Shown piece after piece: positions 8,462-21,931 of a DNA stretch of 64,000 nt. Every line of letters begins with the position of its first letter. The first letter of the stretch is position 1. The stretch is from NCBI RefSeq assembly GCF_947498825.1, contig NZ_CANMLV010000001.1:62001-126000 (forward strand). Reading direction: 5' to 3'. The notes below the pieces were generated by a model. It searched no databases, was not told the DNA's origin, and saw nothing but the letters and a program-made list of their open reading frames with translations. This DNA is from an uncultured Cedecea sp. (GTDB lineage: Bacteria > Pseudomonadota > Gammaproteobacteria > Enterobacterales > Enterobacteriaceae). A program made the position numbers and the translations under genes.

Positions 8462-9007
8462 ATGTCAAAAATTATCTATTATGTCGCTGCTTCGCAAGAT
8501 GGCTATATTGCCACGGCAGACCACCAGCTAGACTGGCTGGAAAATTTTCCACCAGCCGAAGATGCCACCCCTTATGAGACATTTTATCAAACGATTGGGG
8601 CGGTGGTGATGGGCGCTGAAACCTACCGCTGGATTATGAACCACTCGGCTCATCACTGGCCTTATAGTCAAATCCCGACTCTGGTTGTCAGCAGTAACGA
8701 TTTGGTTATCCCTGAAGATTTGAATATTACGCAAATTACGGGTGATGCCGCAGCTATCGCTGAGCGTGCCAGGCAGTCGGCGAAAGGACAAGACGTCTGG
8801 CTGATTGGTGGTGGAAAGACAGCGGCCCGGTTTGCCGATGCGGGAGAATTACAGCAGCTTTTTATCACCACGATTCCGGTTTTTTTGGGACATGGCATAG
8901 AAATTCTTCCAGTAAAACAGCCTGTCAGTACAGTATTGCACTCATTTCGTGTTTTAAAAAATGGTGCCACAGAGACTGTCATTGACCTGCTTAATTCCCA
9001 CCCATGA
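8462..9007 (+). CDS. Dihydrofolate reductase / RibD C-terminal fold protein, probably SOS-controlled
   Basis: 181 residues with the DHFR-like/RibD-C layout: N-terminal strand then ASQDGYIA at 10-17, GAVVMGAETYRW near 46-57, VVSS near 76, and the NADP-binding WLIGGGKTAARF near 113-124. Such proteins are NAD(P)H-dependent reductases, mostly uncharacterised; it is not expected to be the housekeeping FolA. A strong ribosome binding site CAGGAGG precedes the ATG. A near-perfect LexA box covers the upstream promoter region, an unusual setting for this family. A 9-bp hairpin follows the stop. Confidence 0.85.
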   Translation: MSKIIYYVAASQDGYIATADHQLDWLENFPPAEDATPYETFYQTIGAVVMGAETYRWIMNHSAHHWPYSQIPTLVVSSNDLVIPEDLNITQITGDAAAIAERARQSAKGQDVWLIGGGKTAARFADAGELQQLFITTIPVFLGHGIEILPVKQPVSTVLHSFRVLKNGATETVIDLLNSHP

Positions 9008-9026
9008 ATCCGTTAGAAAACTGAAC

Positions 9027-9048
9027 AGTGAAGAGAACGCTCTTCACT
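9027..9048. terminator. Hairpin after the reductase-fold gene
   Basis: AGTGAAGAG-AACG-CTCTTCACT is a perfect 9-bp stem starting 20 bases after the stop. No T-run follows, so termination efficiency is uncertain. Confidence 0.5.
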
Positions 9049-9079
9049 AGCGGCGCGAAAGAGTTGCGGCGATATCCCA

Positions 9080-9098
9080 GCGACTTGAAGTATGGCGA
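9080..9098. repeat. ERIC-like half repeat (right arm only)
   Basis: GCGACTTGAAGTATGGCG matches the right arm of the ERIC-like repeats (ACTTGAAGTATGACGGG). The rest of the element is lost. It lies just past the ves stop. Confidence 0.5.
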
Positions 9099-9106
9099 GG
9101 AAATAA

Positions 9107-9652
9107 CTATAAATACGTTATTTCATTGAACAGTAACTGCCCCTCACTCTTCAGTAAACGTAACGTATGGCTGCCCTCGCCCCACCATGCGCCTTGGTCC
9201 TGGCCTAACAGCTTATCTCCCAGCTGCCACTCCCCGCTTAAAACAAAAATAACGCCGCCTCGGGTGGCCAATGTTTTAAAGGTTCTGTCAGCGACTCGGA
9301 CACGTGCCTGACACTTGTCTCGCCTTGTCATGATATTAAAATCCAGAGACATTCCACTACTGAGTTCCGCCTTCACCGGCTGCTCACCCGCAAAAGCAAA
9401 TGGCTGGTGACGTTTAAGCGTATGACGAAATGCCGTTCCGCCATCGAGTACAACTTCACCGCCTTCCAGCATGGTGACCACCCTGTCAACCTGAGGGATC
9501 ACTGTAAAATCCCCGCTACTGGCAATGGAAGCGATACTGGCACGCCAGTTAAAATCACGGGCAGCTGGTGGAAAACAGCAAATTTCCCGGGTTTCTCCAG
9601 CGCCATTACGCCACAGATTGACCGGTACTTTTCGTAGGTCAAAAAAATCCAT
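9107..9652 (-). CDS. ves: Ves / HutD family protein
   Basis: 181 residues from the ATG at 9652, starting [19 protein letters not shown] and matching E. coli Ves. It is a HutD-type cupin-like protein: [13 protein letters not shown] near 12, WRASIASI near 34, GGVIFVLSG near 139. E. coli Ves is described as an environmental-stress-related protein of unclear activity. The start is set by AGGAG five bases upstream; in-frame codons further upstream add residues with no family match. Same position before spy as in E. coli. Confidence 0.9.
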   Translation of the reverse strand: MDFFDLRKVPVNLWRNGAGETREICCFPPAARDFNWRASIASIASSGDFTVIPQVDRVVTMLEGGEVVLDGGTAFRHTLKRHQPFAFAGEQPVKAELSSGMSLDFNIMTRRDKCQARVRVADRTFKTLATRGGVIFVLSGEWQLGDKLLGQDQGAWWGEGSHTLRLLKSEGQLLFNEITYL

Positions 9653-9974
9653 CATCACTCCTGGTGAACACGATTTAGTGCAAAAGATAGTTGCTTTTGT
9701 TATCGGCAGGCGTGGGATTTTAATTATGACCATTAGCGACGATGCCATGCCGTTATTATTTTTATCATTGAAAAACTAACGGACGCATATTGCCAGATAT
9801 TGTTAACCGGAGATACCGGGTTGTAACAATTAGTGATGCAAGAACGTGCAGGTAAGCAGTACTGGCGGGATAACAGACCAAAAATACAGAAAAAACCGCC
9901 AGGGCTGCCCACGTCCTCAATCGGCATGATGGACAGCACTGACGGTCTCAAATTTTACCGGCCATTACAGATTA

Positions 9975-10460
9975 TTACCGATTGCCCGCCATTCTATCCT
10001 GGCGTTCAGAACGTTCTGTAAGACGTTTCTCAAATTTGTCATTAAACTGCTTTTTCTGCTCCGGAGTCAGAATATTGTAGATTTTATTCTGCTTCTCCAG
10101 ATGCGACAGCATACGTGTTTTGTAGCTTTCAGCCATTTTATCGACTTGTACCTGAGCTTTAGCTTTATCGAAGCTATCACTGGTGATTAAATCATGCATT
10201 CCGCGTTTATCTTGCTGCCATGATCCTTTCATCTGCCCATGTTGTTCTTGCATAATGGTACGGATTTGCTGTTTTTGTGCATCAGTGAGATTCAGGCCTT
10301 TAAACATGTTGCCATGTTCACCACCACGCCCCCCTTTATGATGCTTGGCGGGTGCATCGATTTTTGTGTTATCTGCTGGTGAGATTTCTGCAGCATGAGC
10401 CATATTAACTGCGCCTAACGCCAGAGTAGATGCCACAAAGAGAGCTGTAATTTTACGCAT
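9975..10460 (-). CDS. spy: Periplasmic chaperone Spy
   Basis: 161 residues with a signal peptide (MRKITALFVASTLALGAVNMAHA, cleavage after AHA). The two LTxxQ-type motifs of the CpxP/Spy family are visible: LTDAQKQQI near 57 and LTPEQKKQF near 130. The mature protein is very basic and helical and should form the cradle dimer that holds unfolded clients in the periplasm. In E. coli it is induced by CpxR and BaeR; I could not fix a binding site by eye. AAGGA lies seven bases before the ATG. Confidence 0.95.
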   Translation of the reverse strand: MRKITALFVASTLALGAVNMAHAAEISPADNTKIDAPAKHHKGGRGGEHGNMFKGLNLTDAQKQQIRTIMQEQHGQMKGSWQQDKRGMHDLITSDSFDKAKAQVQVDKMAESYKTRMLSHLEKQNKIYNILTPEQKKQFNDKFEKRLTERSERQDRMAGNR

Positions 10461-10714
10461 ATCTTATCCTTCTTTCTTCATTTACCTGTACGGCACCATC
10501 GCCGCTAATCGAGTTCTATTCTATCCGCTGAAAAGTCAGCGGGATGGCAGGGCAGGTAAATCATTGAAAGCGGAAAATGAAATGTGCGCTGATTGTGAAG
10601 AGAATAAGAATTAACAGGCAGTTAATTGCAACAGGACATCGCCAAGTAAGCGAAAAAAGGGAGGGAAGCCCTATCTTACCTTACTTAGCCTGTACTTCGG
10701 TATCGTTATTGATC

Positions 10715-11680
10715 TCAAATTATTTCAAGCATTAAGCCAGCGCGTAATCCCAGGGCGACATGGGGGTTAGGAAATAACACATACTCTGTCTCTTTTTGTA
10801 CGACACTTTGTTCTTTACCGTCCTGCGCCAGACATGTTCCTCGCGCAAAGGCGGTAAAATTCTGCGTATCGTCAGACATATGCAGAATAAAATTATCTGA
10901 AGTACGGATGATTTGCTGAGTGACGCGATAATATCGCGGGGGTGCGTGTGTTCCGGTGACGGCGACTCCCGCTAATAATGCGTACAGCGCGTCTTTGGTC
11001 GTGGAAAAGTCCTCGAGCGAATTTTCCCCAAAACGCCGTGCCTTCCCTAATTCCAGGGTGCAGCTACTGGCATTAAAATGTTCACTGGTAAAATGACTGA
11101 ACGTTCCAGCCGGCTGTTGATGAAACACTAATGCCTCAAGACCGGCTGCACCCAACCATTCCAGAAAGTCGCTTTCATAAGGTGACTCACGAAAAGGGAG
11201 CACACCAAAACGTGGATGCCATGACTCACGAATAGCCGTGTGCATATCCAGATGCCAGCGACGGGACTCCTGCCCCTGCTCCCAGAAACGCGTCACTAAT
11301 TGTTCCAGCAACAGCGCACGCTGGGTCTCAGAGCTATCAGGAAATGCCTGCCAGCGGCCACCAAACATTCGATTCAGGTCGCTGTGAAGATAGCGTTTTT
11401 GTGCGGCTAATGCCGCAGGGTTACCCAGGACTATCATCAGACGCCAGGCGACCGGCACTTTTCCTGCTAAAAGGTCATCCACCCAGGGCATCAATAGTTC
11501 TACAGGTGCCGTTTCATTCCCGTGAATGCCTGCCGATAACAGCAACGCCTGGTCTGACTTCTGCTTCGGGGTAAAGGTCAGAATACCTTCATCCCACCAT
11601 TGCCATGTCCCATTTATGTTACTCCCACTGGTCACTGGTGGCATGCCACCAGCAAGCGTTTGAGTTAAAAAATATTCCAT
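10715..11680 (-). CDS. astE: Succinylglutamate desuccinylase AstE
   Basis: 321 residues; last enzyme of the arginine succinyltransferase (AST) pathway, releasing glutamate and succinate from N-succinylglutamate. It is a zinc carboxypeptidase-like protein: GIHGNETAP near residues 52-60 supplies a His and Glu ligand, LHSDLNRMFGGRW near 98, and HLDMHTAIRES near 143 the third ligand region. Last gene of the ast operon, 11 bases after the astB stop. Confidence 0.95.
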   Translation of the reverse strand: MEYFLTQTLAGGMPPVTSGSNINGTWQWWDEGILTFTPKQKSDQALLLSAGIHGNETAPVELLMPWVDDLLAGKVPVAWRLMIVLGNPAALAAQKRYLHSDLNRMFGGRWQAFPDSSETQRALLLEQLVTRFWEQGQESRRWHLDMHTAIRESWHPRFGVLPFRESPYESDFLEWLGAAGLEALVFHQQPAGTFSHFTSEHFNASSCTLELGKARRFGENSLEDFSTTKDALYALLAGVAVTGTHAPPRYYRVTQQIIRTSDNFILHMSDDTQNFTAFARGTCLAQDGKEQSVVQKETEYVLFPNPHVALGLRAGLMLEII

Positions 11681-11691
11681 ATCACTCCCGG

Positions 11692-15525
<3,834 letters not shown>

Positions 15526-15529
<4 letters not shown>

Positions 15530-16746
15530 GACAGGCCCTCCCCGAGAAAGCGTTCACAGGCTTTCTCAAATCGGGCAAACCCTTGCTGGAGTTCGGCCTC
15601 ACTGATAATCAACGAGGGCGCAAAACGAATAACACTGGCACCGGCAATTAACACCATTGCGCCCTCCTCGGCCGCAAGTAGCAGTAACTGCTTCGCTTTA
15701 CCCTGATATTCTTCACGTAACGCGCAACCTATTAACAATCCGAGACCACGAATATCACTGAACAGTGGATAACGCTGATTTATCTGCTGCAAACGGTCAA
15801 CCATCCAGGCATGACGTTGTTTCACACCACTCAACACCTCATCAGTATTGACAAGCTCCAGGACCCGATTGCTGACTGCACTCGCCAATGGGTTACCGCC
15901 GTAGGTGGTGCCATGGGTTCCAGGCGTCATCACCCTGGCAAATTGCTCCCGCGCCAGTAGCGCGCCAACAGGGAAACCGCCTCCCAATGCCTTAGCCGTT
16001 GACAGTAAGTCCGGGATAACGCCGTAGTGCATATAGGCATACAGCTCACCCGTACGACCCACCCCCGTTTGAACTTCATCAAAAATCAATAAGGCCTGGT
16101 GCTTATCGCAGAGTTCACGCAGCCCCTGAAGAAATTCAACCTGCGCAGGCAGGACACCGCCTTCTCCTTGCACTGGCTCAACAATCACGGCGCAGGTGTT
16201 ATCATTAATCAGCGCCGCCGCCGATGCTAAATCATTAAAAACTGCATGACTAATACTGGGTGGTAAAGGAGCAAAATCTTGTGAATAGCTGGGTTGTCCG
16301 CCCGCCGTCACGGTAAACAAGGTCCGGCCATGAAAAGCATTTTTGAATGCCACGATACCGCTTTTATCCGGGCCAAATTTGTCATGGGCATATTTACGGG
16401 CGACTTTCAGTGCTGCCTCATTGGCTTCCGCGCCGGAATTACAAAAGAAGACTTTATCCGCGAAGGTGGCATCGACCAGTTGCCGCGCCAGCTTCAGTAC
16501 GGGCTCATTGGTATAACCATTTCCGGTATGCCAGAATTGACTCGCTTGCTGCTCCAGAGCCTCACGCAGTGCCGGATGCGCATGACCCAGAGCATTAACT
16601 GCAATTCCCCCGGCAAAATCGATATACTCTTTACCTTGCTGATCCCACAGTTTTGAACCCTCCCCGCGTACCGGAATAAACGCCGCTGGTGCGTAGACAG
16701 GCATCATCAACGAATCAAAATCCTGACGAGTAATGGGCTGCGACAT
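15526..16746 (-). CDS. astC: Succinylornithine transaminase AstC
   Basis: 406 residues; PLP-dependent class III aminotransferase that converts N-succinylornithine and 2-oxoglutarate to the semialdehyde and glutamate (third AST step). Visible: [21 protein letters not shown] near 36, the [20 protein letters not shown] region near 100, [14 protein letters not shown] near 218, and [13 protein letters not shown] near 250 with the PLP lysine. First gene of astCADBE, behind a sigma-54 type promoter. AstC also acts on N-acetylornithine in some species. Confidence 0.96.
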
Positions 16747-16818
16747 AATGACCTCACCGAGTAAACAAAGGGTTTAATTTATGTTAATGAAATGTACTTA
16801 ATGGCTACTAATGTAGAT

Positions 16819-16835
16819 TGCAGGATCTATGCCGA
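16819..16835 (-). promoter_or_regulatory. Sigma-54 (-24/-12) promoter of the ast operon
   Basis: On the minus strand CGGCATAGATCCTGCA reads as GG-N10-GC with the flanks of the TGGCAC-N5-TTGC consensus largely kept. The transcript would begin near 16807, about 60 bases before the astC ATG. In E. coli astC is transcribed from a sigma-54/NtrC promoter, which supports the call. Confidence 0.7.
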
Positions 16836-16898
16836 CCAGCGGTAAAATGCATAAATTGAGAGTCATAAAGAAAAATCAATAAGTTACAGAAGTCAGTT

Positions 16899-16926
16899 AT
16901 GCACCAAAAGTGAATAATTGGTGCAT
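16899..16926. promoter_or_regulatory. NtrC-like inverted repeat upstream of ast
   Basis: ATGCACCAA and TTGGTGCAT form perfect 9-base arms 10 bases apart, 64-91 bases upstream of the sigma-54 promoter. The half-sites match the NtrC motif TGCACC/GGTGCA, but the spacing is longer than in the canonical 17-bp site, so it may be two overlapping half sites or a different regulator. Confidence 0.5.
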
Positions 16927-17225
16927 AATTTCAAAACAAAGACTGATTCCCAGTACAATGGAAAGAAATATTATTCATCAGTAAAATATAATTCTGGATT
17001 TGTGATCGCCTTCGGGATTTATCGACAATCACCTGCCTCTTTCAGGTGCAGGCTACCCATTCTGGCGCAAAAGATGCGCGATAAAAGTCCCTGCCTCATT
17101 GAGCCGACTATTCTCTGCAGGTCTGCAAGCGTATTTTTGGTCACAGCGGGTGGTTAACAATCAGCACATTACTGATATTTCTGTTACTATCATGCAACAC
17201 TTATACAGATAATCTGGCCACCATC

Positions 17226-18032
17226 ATGAAATTTGTCTCTTTTAATATCAATGGTCTGCGCGCGCGCCCGCATCAACTTCAGGCTCTCGTTGAACAACAT
17301 CAGCCTGATGTTATTGGTTTGCAGGAGACCAAAGTCCATGACGATATGTTCCCTCTGGATGAGGTCGCTAAACTGGGTTACCACGTATTTTATCACGGAC
17401 AAAAAGGCCACTACGGTGTCGCTCTGCTGACCAAACAGGAACCGGTTTCAGTTACCCGTGGTTTTCCGACCGATGCAGAAGACGCACAGCGCAGAATTAT
17501 TATGGCTGAGATCCCAACGTCTCTGGGTCCCTTGACCGTGATTAATGGCTATTTCCCGCAAGGAGAAAGCCGCCAGCACGAAACCAAGTTTCCGGCAAAA
17601 GCCAAATTTTATCTCGACTTGCAAGACTATCTGCAGACAAACCTGAGTCCGGAACATCCTGTCCTGATCATGGGTGATATGAATATCAGTGCCACCGACC
17701 TGGATATCGGGATCGGCGAAGATAGCCGCAAACGCTGGCTGAGAACCGGTAAATGCTCCTTTTTACCTGAAGAACGCGAATGGATGCAGCGTTTGCTTGA
17801 CTGGGGTCTGGTAGATACTTTCCGCCATGCAAACCCGGATGTACAAGACCAGTTCTCCTGGTTTGACTATCGCTCCAAAGGCTTTGATGATAATCGCGGT
17901 CTACGCATCGACTTGCTATTAGCCAGTCAGCCTCTGGCCGCACGCTGCACAGCAACAGGTATTGATTATCAAATCCGCAGCATGGAGAAACCGTCTGACC
18001 ATGCTCCAGTTTGGGCAGAGTTTAATCTGTAA
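17226..18032 (+). CDS. xthA: Exonuclease III XthA
   Basis: 268 residues, the E. coli length. Major AP endonuclease and 3'-5' exonuclease of base-excision repair. ExoIII family motifs in order: [13 protein letters not shown] near 6-18, GLQETKV with the metal-binding Glu near 31-37, YFPQGE near 109, GDMNIS near 151, WFDYRSKGF near 212, and [10 protein letters not shown] at the end with the catalytic His. Divergent from astC as in E. coli. Confidence 0.97.
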   Translation: MKFVSFNINGLRARPHQLQALVEQHQPDVIGLQETKVHDDMFPLDEVAKLGYHVFYHGQKGHYGVALLTKQEPVSVTRGFPTDAEDAQRRIIMAEIPTSLGPLTVINGYFPQGESRQHETKFPAKAKFYLDLQDYLQTNLSPEHPVLIMGDMNISATDLDIGIGEDSRKRWLRTGKCSFLPEEREWMQRLLDWGLVDTFRHANPDVQDQFSWFDYRSKGFDDNRGLRIDLLLASQPLAARCTATGIDYQIRSMEKPSDHAPVWAEFNL

Positions 18033-18094
18033 TCGTCTTATCTGACGCAAGGAGAACGACAATATGTGGATTATCGACAGCAAAAGGAGCCAGC

Positions 18095-18760
18095 ATGGTA
18101 CGTAGTCTGGTACTGGTGTTGTTTGTCGTTCTGTTTGTGGCGATTTATATTGCATTGCCGCCTGGCACCTTGAGCCTTGCGACCCTGCAGCATTACCAGG
18201 GACAGCTTAAACTGTGGCAGGCGGACAATCCTCAGGTCACTGTCGGGCTATTTTTCTTAGTCTATTTTCTTATTTCCGCACTTTCCATTCCCGGTACCCG
18301 GATCCTTGCACTGTTAGGTGGTGCACTGTTTGGTTTACTGGAAGGTACATTGCTGGTTGCCAGTGCAGCCACCAGTGGCGCGGTGATTGCCATGCTGCTC
18401 AGCCGTTATCTGCTGCGTGATTGGGTGCAAAGGCGTTTCAGCACGATGATGGATAAAGTGAATACAGGGATGGCACGTAATGGTTCGTACTACTTATTTG
18501 CCGTCAGGCTGGTGCCTGTTTTGCCCTTCTCAGTGATTAATCTGTTGATGGGACTCACCCCTTTTCCCGTGATACGTTTTGCCGTGATTACGCTGGTCGG
18601 CCTGCTCCCCTCTATTGTGTTATATATCAGCACCGGGCGTGAACTGAGTCAGATCCAAAGTATGCAGGATATTTTCTCCCCCAGCATTTTACTGTTATTT
18701 GTTCTGTTAGGATCTCTGCCATTAATTTCGCGCTGGCTCCTGAAATCGCTCAATAAATAA
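18095..18760 (+). CDS. TVP38/TMEM64 (DedA-like) family membrane protein
   Basis: 221 residues. N-terminal transmembrane helix at about 3-24, then a VTT/DedA-like domain: LISALSIPGTRILALLGGALFG near 60-81 with the reentrant Gly-rich stretch, RLVPVLPFSVINLLMGLT near 142-159, and further helices to the end. It holds the position of E. coli ydjX after xthA but is only distantly alike, so no symbol is given. Proteins of this fold are linked to lipid scrambling or ion transport; the substrate is unknown. Confidence 0.8.
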   Translation: MVRSLVLVLFVVLFVAIYIALPPGTLSLATLQHYQGQLKLWQADNPQVTVGLFFLVYFLISALSIPGTRILALLGGALFGLLEGTLLVASAATSGAVIAMLLSRYLLRDWVQRRFSTMMDKVNTGMARNGSYYLFAVRLVPVLPFSVINLLMGLTPFPVIRFAVITLVGLLPSIVLYISTGRELSQIQSMQDIFSPSILLLFVLLGSLPLISRWLLKSLNK

Positions 18761-18798
18761 CACTCATCAGCGATACTCGCGTTCCTGTGGAGTCGGAC

Positions 18799-19362
18799 AT
18801 GCTTAATGATAAGTATCTCCCCGTCTGGCATTTTAGTGAAAAACATGCCCTGAATATTGCCGCTCCACAAGCCGATGTGATGGCTGCTGTGCTGGTATAT
18901 CGCCCTGATAATGACGGTTTCTTCCGGGGAGCAATTGCGCTGCGTGAGTTACCGGTACGTCTGCTTGATCGTTTACAACAGCGGACGACAACGCCACGCA
19001 AAGCCTTTAACCTGGATAATTTCACGCTGTTAGAACAGACCGATAATCAGCAACTGGCTTTTGGCTTAGCCGGTAAGTTCTGGCAACCTGATTACGGACA
19101 AGTGACGGTGATGAATGCGGATGACTTTCAGGCATTTAACCAGCCCGGATCCGCCAAGCTCGTACTCAGCTATCATCTGGAAAAACAGGATGACAACCAT
19201 ACCCGTTTGACTACAGAGACGCGCGTATTCTGTCTCGATAACCAGGCCAGGCGAAAATTTACGCCCTACTGGTATCTGATTCGGCCGGTCAGCGGGCTGA
19301 TTCGCTTACGTATGCTGCGTTCAGTAAGCAAAATAGCCGCAGAGAAACTGTTCAACTCATAG
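18799..19362 (+). CDS. Hypothetical protein, SRPBCC/START-like fold suspected
   Basis: 187 residues from the ATG at 18799; GGAG six bases upstream supports this start over the in-frame GTG at 18787. No signal peptide. The layout (LNIAAPQADVMAAVLVYRPDNDGFFRGAIALRELP, a GLAGKFWQPDYG turn, LVLSYHLEKQDDNHTRLTTETRVFCLDNQARRKFTPYWYLIRPVSGLIR) resembles polyketide-cyclase/START-like proteins with the substrate loop and a C-terminal helix. The function is not known. It follows the TVP38 gene by 38 bases and may be cotranscribed. Confidence 0.65.
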   Translation: MLNDKYLPVWHFSEKHALNIAAPQADVMAAVLVYRPDNDGFFRGAIALRELPVRLLDRLQQRTTTPRKAFNLDNFTLLEQTDNQQLAFGLAGKFWQPDYGQVTVMNADDFQAFNQPGSAKLVLSYHLEKQDDNHTRLTTETRVFCLDNQARRKFTPYWYLIRPVSGLIRLRMLRSVSKIAAEKLFNS

Positions 19363-19453
19363 TGCTATTTCACCCGGCATTTAACACCGTTGAGAGAATG
19401 CGGCTAATACTCAGTGGTTTTTTACCAGCAATTACGGTGCCAGGATACCTTGC

Positions 19454-20209
19454 TTATCCGTGCGTTTCACTTACCTTGGTCAGCAAAATACCTTGCTTAT
19501 TAATCACTCGCTGATACTCAGACGCCAGTCCGTCATCAGTAATAATATGTGAAAAGGGGATCTCCGGCGAAAGTGGGTACGGATGCACCTGTCCGAATTT
19601 AGAGGAGTCCGTGAGCACGATTTTCTCCCCTTCCTTTTCCATCAGCGCATTAATCACATCGCTGCGTAGCATATTTCTGCCAGTAAAACCCGTGTTCTCA
19701 TGCCAGCCATCAATGCCAATGAACGCTTTATGAAAATGAATATGCTGCAATGAAAAACGCGTTAATGGCCCCACCACTGAGGCACTCTCTTTCTGGTATA
19801 ACCCTCCCAGAACAACAACTTCACAGGCACTGTCTTTTAACAGATGAGCGATATAGTGACTGACCGTAATAATGGTCAACCCGCGACGATCGGCAAGCGT
19901 GCGGGCCAGCAATGCACAAGTGCTTCCCCCCTCAATAAATACCGACTCGCCGTCATTCACCAAAGTGGCTGCACGGGTTGCTATCACTTGTTTGAGGGGA
20001 TAACGCGTCTGCATACGCGCCCCGACATCATCGCTGTCCAGCGCCACGGCGGAACCGTGAGTACGCCGCAGGTAACTTTCTTTTTCCAGTAAATTCAAAT
20101 CCTGCCGGACAGTAACCTCAGATACGCCGGTCTGCCGGGCAAGTTCACTGACACTGATATTTCCACGCAGATTTACAAGGTGGATAATTTGCTGATGACG
20201 GGAGTTCAT
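19454..20209 (-). CDS. yciT: DeoR-family transcriptional regulator, YciT-like
   Basis: 251 residues from the ATG at 20209, starting MNSRHQQ like E. coli YciT. The N-terminal winged HTH ([34 protein letters not shown], about 19-52) is followed by a DeoR sensor domain with [16 protein letters not shown] near 85 and FIGIDG near 156. E. coli YciT is reported to act in osmotic-stress control; its effector is unknown. Here it lies away from the E. coli yciT locus, next to a ybiU-like gene, so the area is rearranged. Confidence 0.85.
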   Translation of the reverse strand: MNSRHQQIIHLVNLRGNISVSELARQTGVSEVTVRQDLNLLEKESYLRRTHGSAVALDSDDVGARMQTRYPLKQVIATRAATLVNDGESVFIEGGSTCALLARTLADRRGLTIITVSHYIAHLLKDSACEVVVLGGLYQKESASVVGPLTRFSLQHIHFHKAFIGIDGWHENTGFTGRNMLRSDVINALMEKEGEKIVLTDSSKFGQVHPYPLSPEIPFSHIITDDGLASEYQRVINKQGILLTKVSETHG

Positions 20210-20309
20210 AACATTCTGTATCCAGAGCAAGGCATGCCAGTTTAGCAAAAAAAACCGACATGCCTATTTTTGAGCGCGTTATTAGGAGTTAATGGGACAG
20301 ACTCTTAAT

Positions 20310-21581
20310 CTATCCGACTGTATCGATACCCAGGCTCAGACGGCCATTTTTATTGAGCTCACTTTCGTTAAAACGGTCATGCCATTGCGCTTCGTAATCT
20401 TCACGCGGGAAATCGTCCGGAGAACGCCCTTCACGAAAAGCACTGGCCACTTTATGGGCGTAGGCTAAATTCTTGTCACACAGCGGTGCCGCAGGGATAT
20501 ACATCACATTTCCCCAGCCTTGCTGATCCTGCACGGGTGCCACTGAGTGAATCACATCGCAGTGCCACCAGACAGAATCCCCAGCTTCAATAGCAGGAAT
20601 ACTGCTGAGTCCCTGGATAAGGTGCGGGTGCCACTTTTCAGAAACGGGTAGTACTCTGCCCGGTGCAACGCCACATAACTCGTCCTCTGGAACATCGTCC
20701 AGTAAAGGACGCAACAAAACGTAAGCCATGGCTTCAGGCACAGGAACCACATGTAACAGTCCCTGTCCAACCTGCATATCGGATAAAGCAGTCCAGCCCT
20801 GGAAGGTACGGAAAGCCGAACATTTCGTGGTGTTGTCCGCATAGTATTCATTAACTTCTGGTCGCCATGCCGCATCCCAGGGGTCGTAGCTCTCAAACTG
20901 ATTATTAAATATTTTATGAAACACTTTCTGGTAGGCCGGCAGTAACCAACGCTCCAGAGCACCTGAGTCCGTATGCGCCCCCAAGCCTTTTGACGTAGTG
21001 CCGGGTAAGCGTCTGCGAATACGATCGGGATAGTTGATACTGATATCCGGATTAAACCATTGAATACCGTTCGATTCGAAAGTCCATAACCGGTTCAAAA
21101 AGGATTGCACTGCCGCCATACGCTCACTCTGACGCGCTTCCATTTGCGCATGAGACCAGTAAATGGGATAGATCTCCGGACGTGAAGCATCCAGACTGCC
21201 AAAAAAGTTATCTCCCGGTCCTTTATAGATGGCATCAAAGTCATTGTTATCGAGGTAATCGAGCAGGGACTGATCCCAGGCCAGCGCCTGCTCTTTCGGA
21301 AAGTTTTGTCTGACGACCAGACAGCCCCGGCGTTTGATGTGCTTCACTGTTTCAGCACTAATATTACCGGCCTGGATATCTCGCCACTCCACTACGGGCC
21401 ATGCGGTTCCGTGGCGCGCTTCATCAGCCTTAGCTGCAGCAATTTCAGTTTCAATTTTTTGGCAGACCTGCTGGAAAAGGCCTTCTACGTCACCAATCTG
21501 CTCACGTAAGGTTCGTTTCAGTTCACGAATACTGTTTTTGTAATCTTCAGGAAGACGGGGTGGGATGAAGTTATTTTCCAT
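20310..21581 (-). CDS. ybiU: DUF1479 family protein YbiU (putative 2-oxoglutarate/Fe(II)-dependent oxygenase)
   Basis: 423 residues from the ATG at 21581, chosen because GGAG lies 7 bases upstream; the in-frame TTG at 21593 is less likely. It matches E. coli YbiU along its length: DNFFGSLDASRPEIYPIYWS, GTTSKGLGAHTDSGALERWLLP with an HxD-type iron site, WGNVMYIPAAPLCDKNLAYA. The later His (WWHCDVIHSVAP) fits the distal iron ligand. The substrate is unknown. It is next to yciT here, unlike in E. coli. Confidence 0.88.
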   Translation of the reverse strand: MENNFIPPRLPEDYKNSIRELKRTLREQIGDVEGLFQQVCQKIETEIAAAKADEARHGTAWPVVEWRDIQAGNISAETVKHIKRRGCLVVRQNFPKEQALAWDQSLLDYLDNNDFDAIYKGPGDNFFGSLDASRPEIYPIYWSHAQMEARQSERMAAVQSFLNRLWTFESNGIQWFNPDISINYPDRIRRRLPGTTSKGLGAHTDSGALERWLLPAYQKVFHKIFNNQFESYDPWDAAWRPEVNEYYADNTTKCSAFRTFQGWTALSDMQVGQGLLHVVPVPEAMAYVLLRPLLDDVPEDELCGVAPGRVLPVSEKWHPHLIQGLSSIPAIEAGDSVWWHCDVIHSVAPVQDQQGWGNVMYIPAAPLCDKNLAYAHKVASAFREGRSPDDFPREDYEAQWHDRFNESELNKNGRLSLGIDTVG

Positions 21582-21931
21582 TGCAGGCTCCAAATAAAAA
21601 CCAGACCATCACTGTTCCGATTGAAATTAAATTAATCTTCATTCGAAAGTCACCCGAAGAATAACAACTTCGTAACAAGGCGAACTTGATATGACTCACA
21701 AAACGCTCTTCTCAGCGCTATTCACTGAGTTATCCTTAGAGCCTATCCCAGCAGACAGATATTGTTGCAACCCGTTTGGATACGGGCAGCGCGGAAAAAC
21801 GGGATCGTATATGCAGTACGTGAGGATTTTGAGCACAGCCTTGGGCCAAAATGGTAAATAAAATAGCCTGATGAAACAGGTTCTTAGCAGCAGCTTGAGC
21901 TCGATTAACGACATTTTCTGGAAAATATTGC

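Larger units (their letters stand above)
16747..17225. other. Divergent astC-xthA control region
   Basis: 479 bases without a gene. It holds the sigma-54 promoter and NtrC-like repeat for ast. AT-rich TGAATAAT and ATTATTCAT words near 16911 and 16971 could belong to ArgR boxes but do not form a clean 18-bp palindrome. The xthA-proximal part shows nothing I can assign. Confidence 0.5.

Noticed and set aside
18095-18760. Naming the TVP38-family gene ydjX
   Set aside because: The position is right, but sequence similarity to E. coli YdjX is low, and several paralogues exist in enterobacteria.
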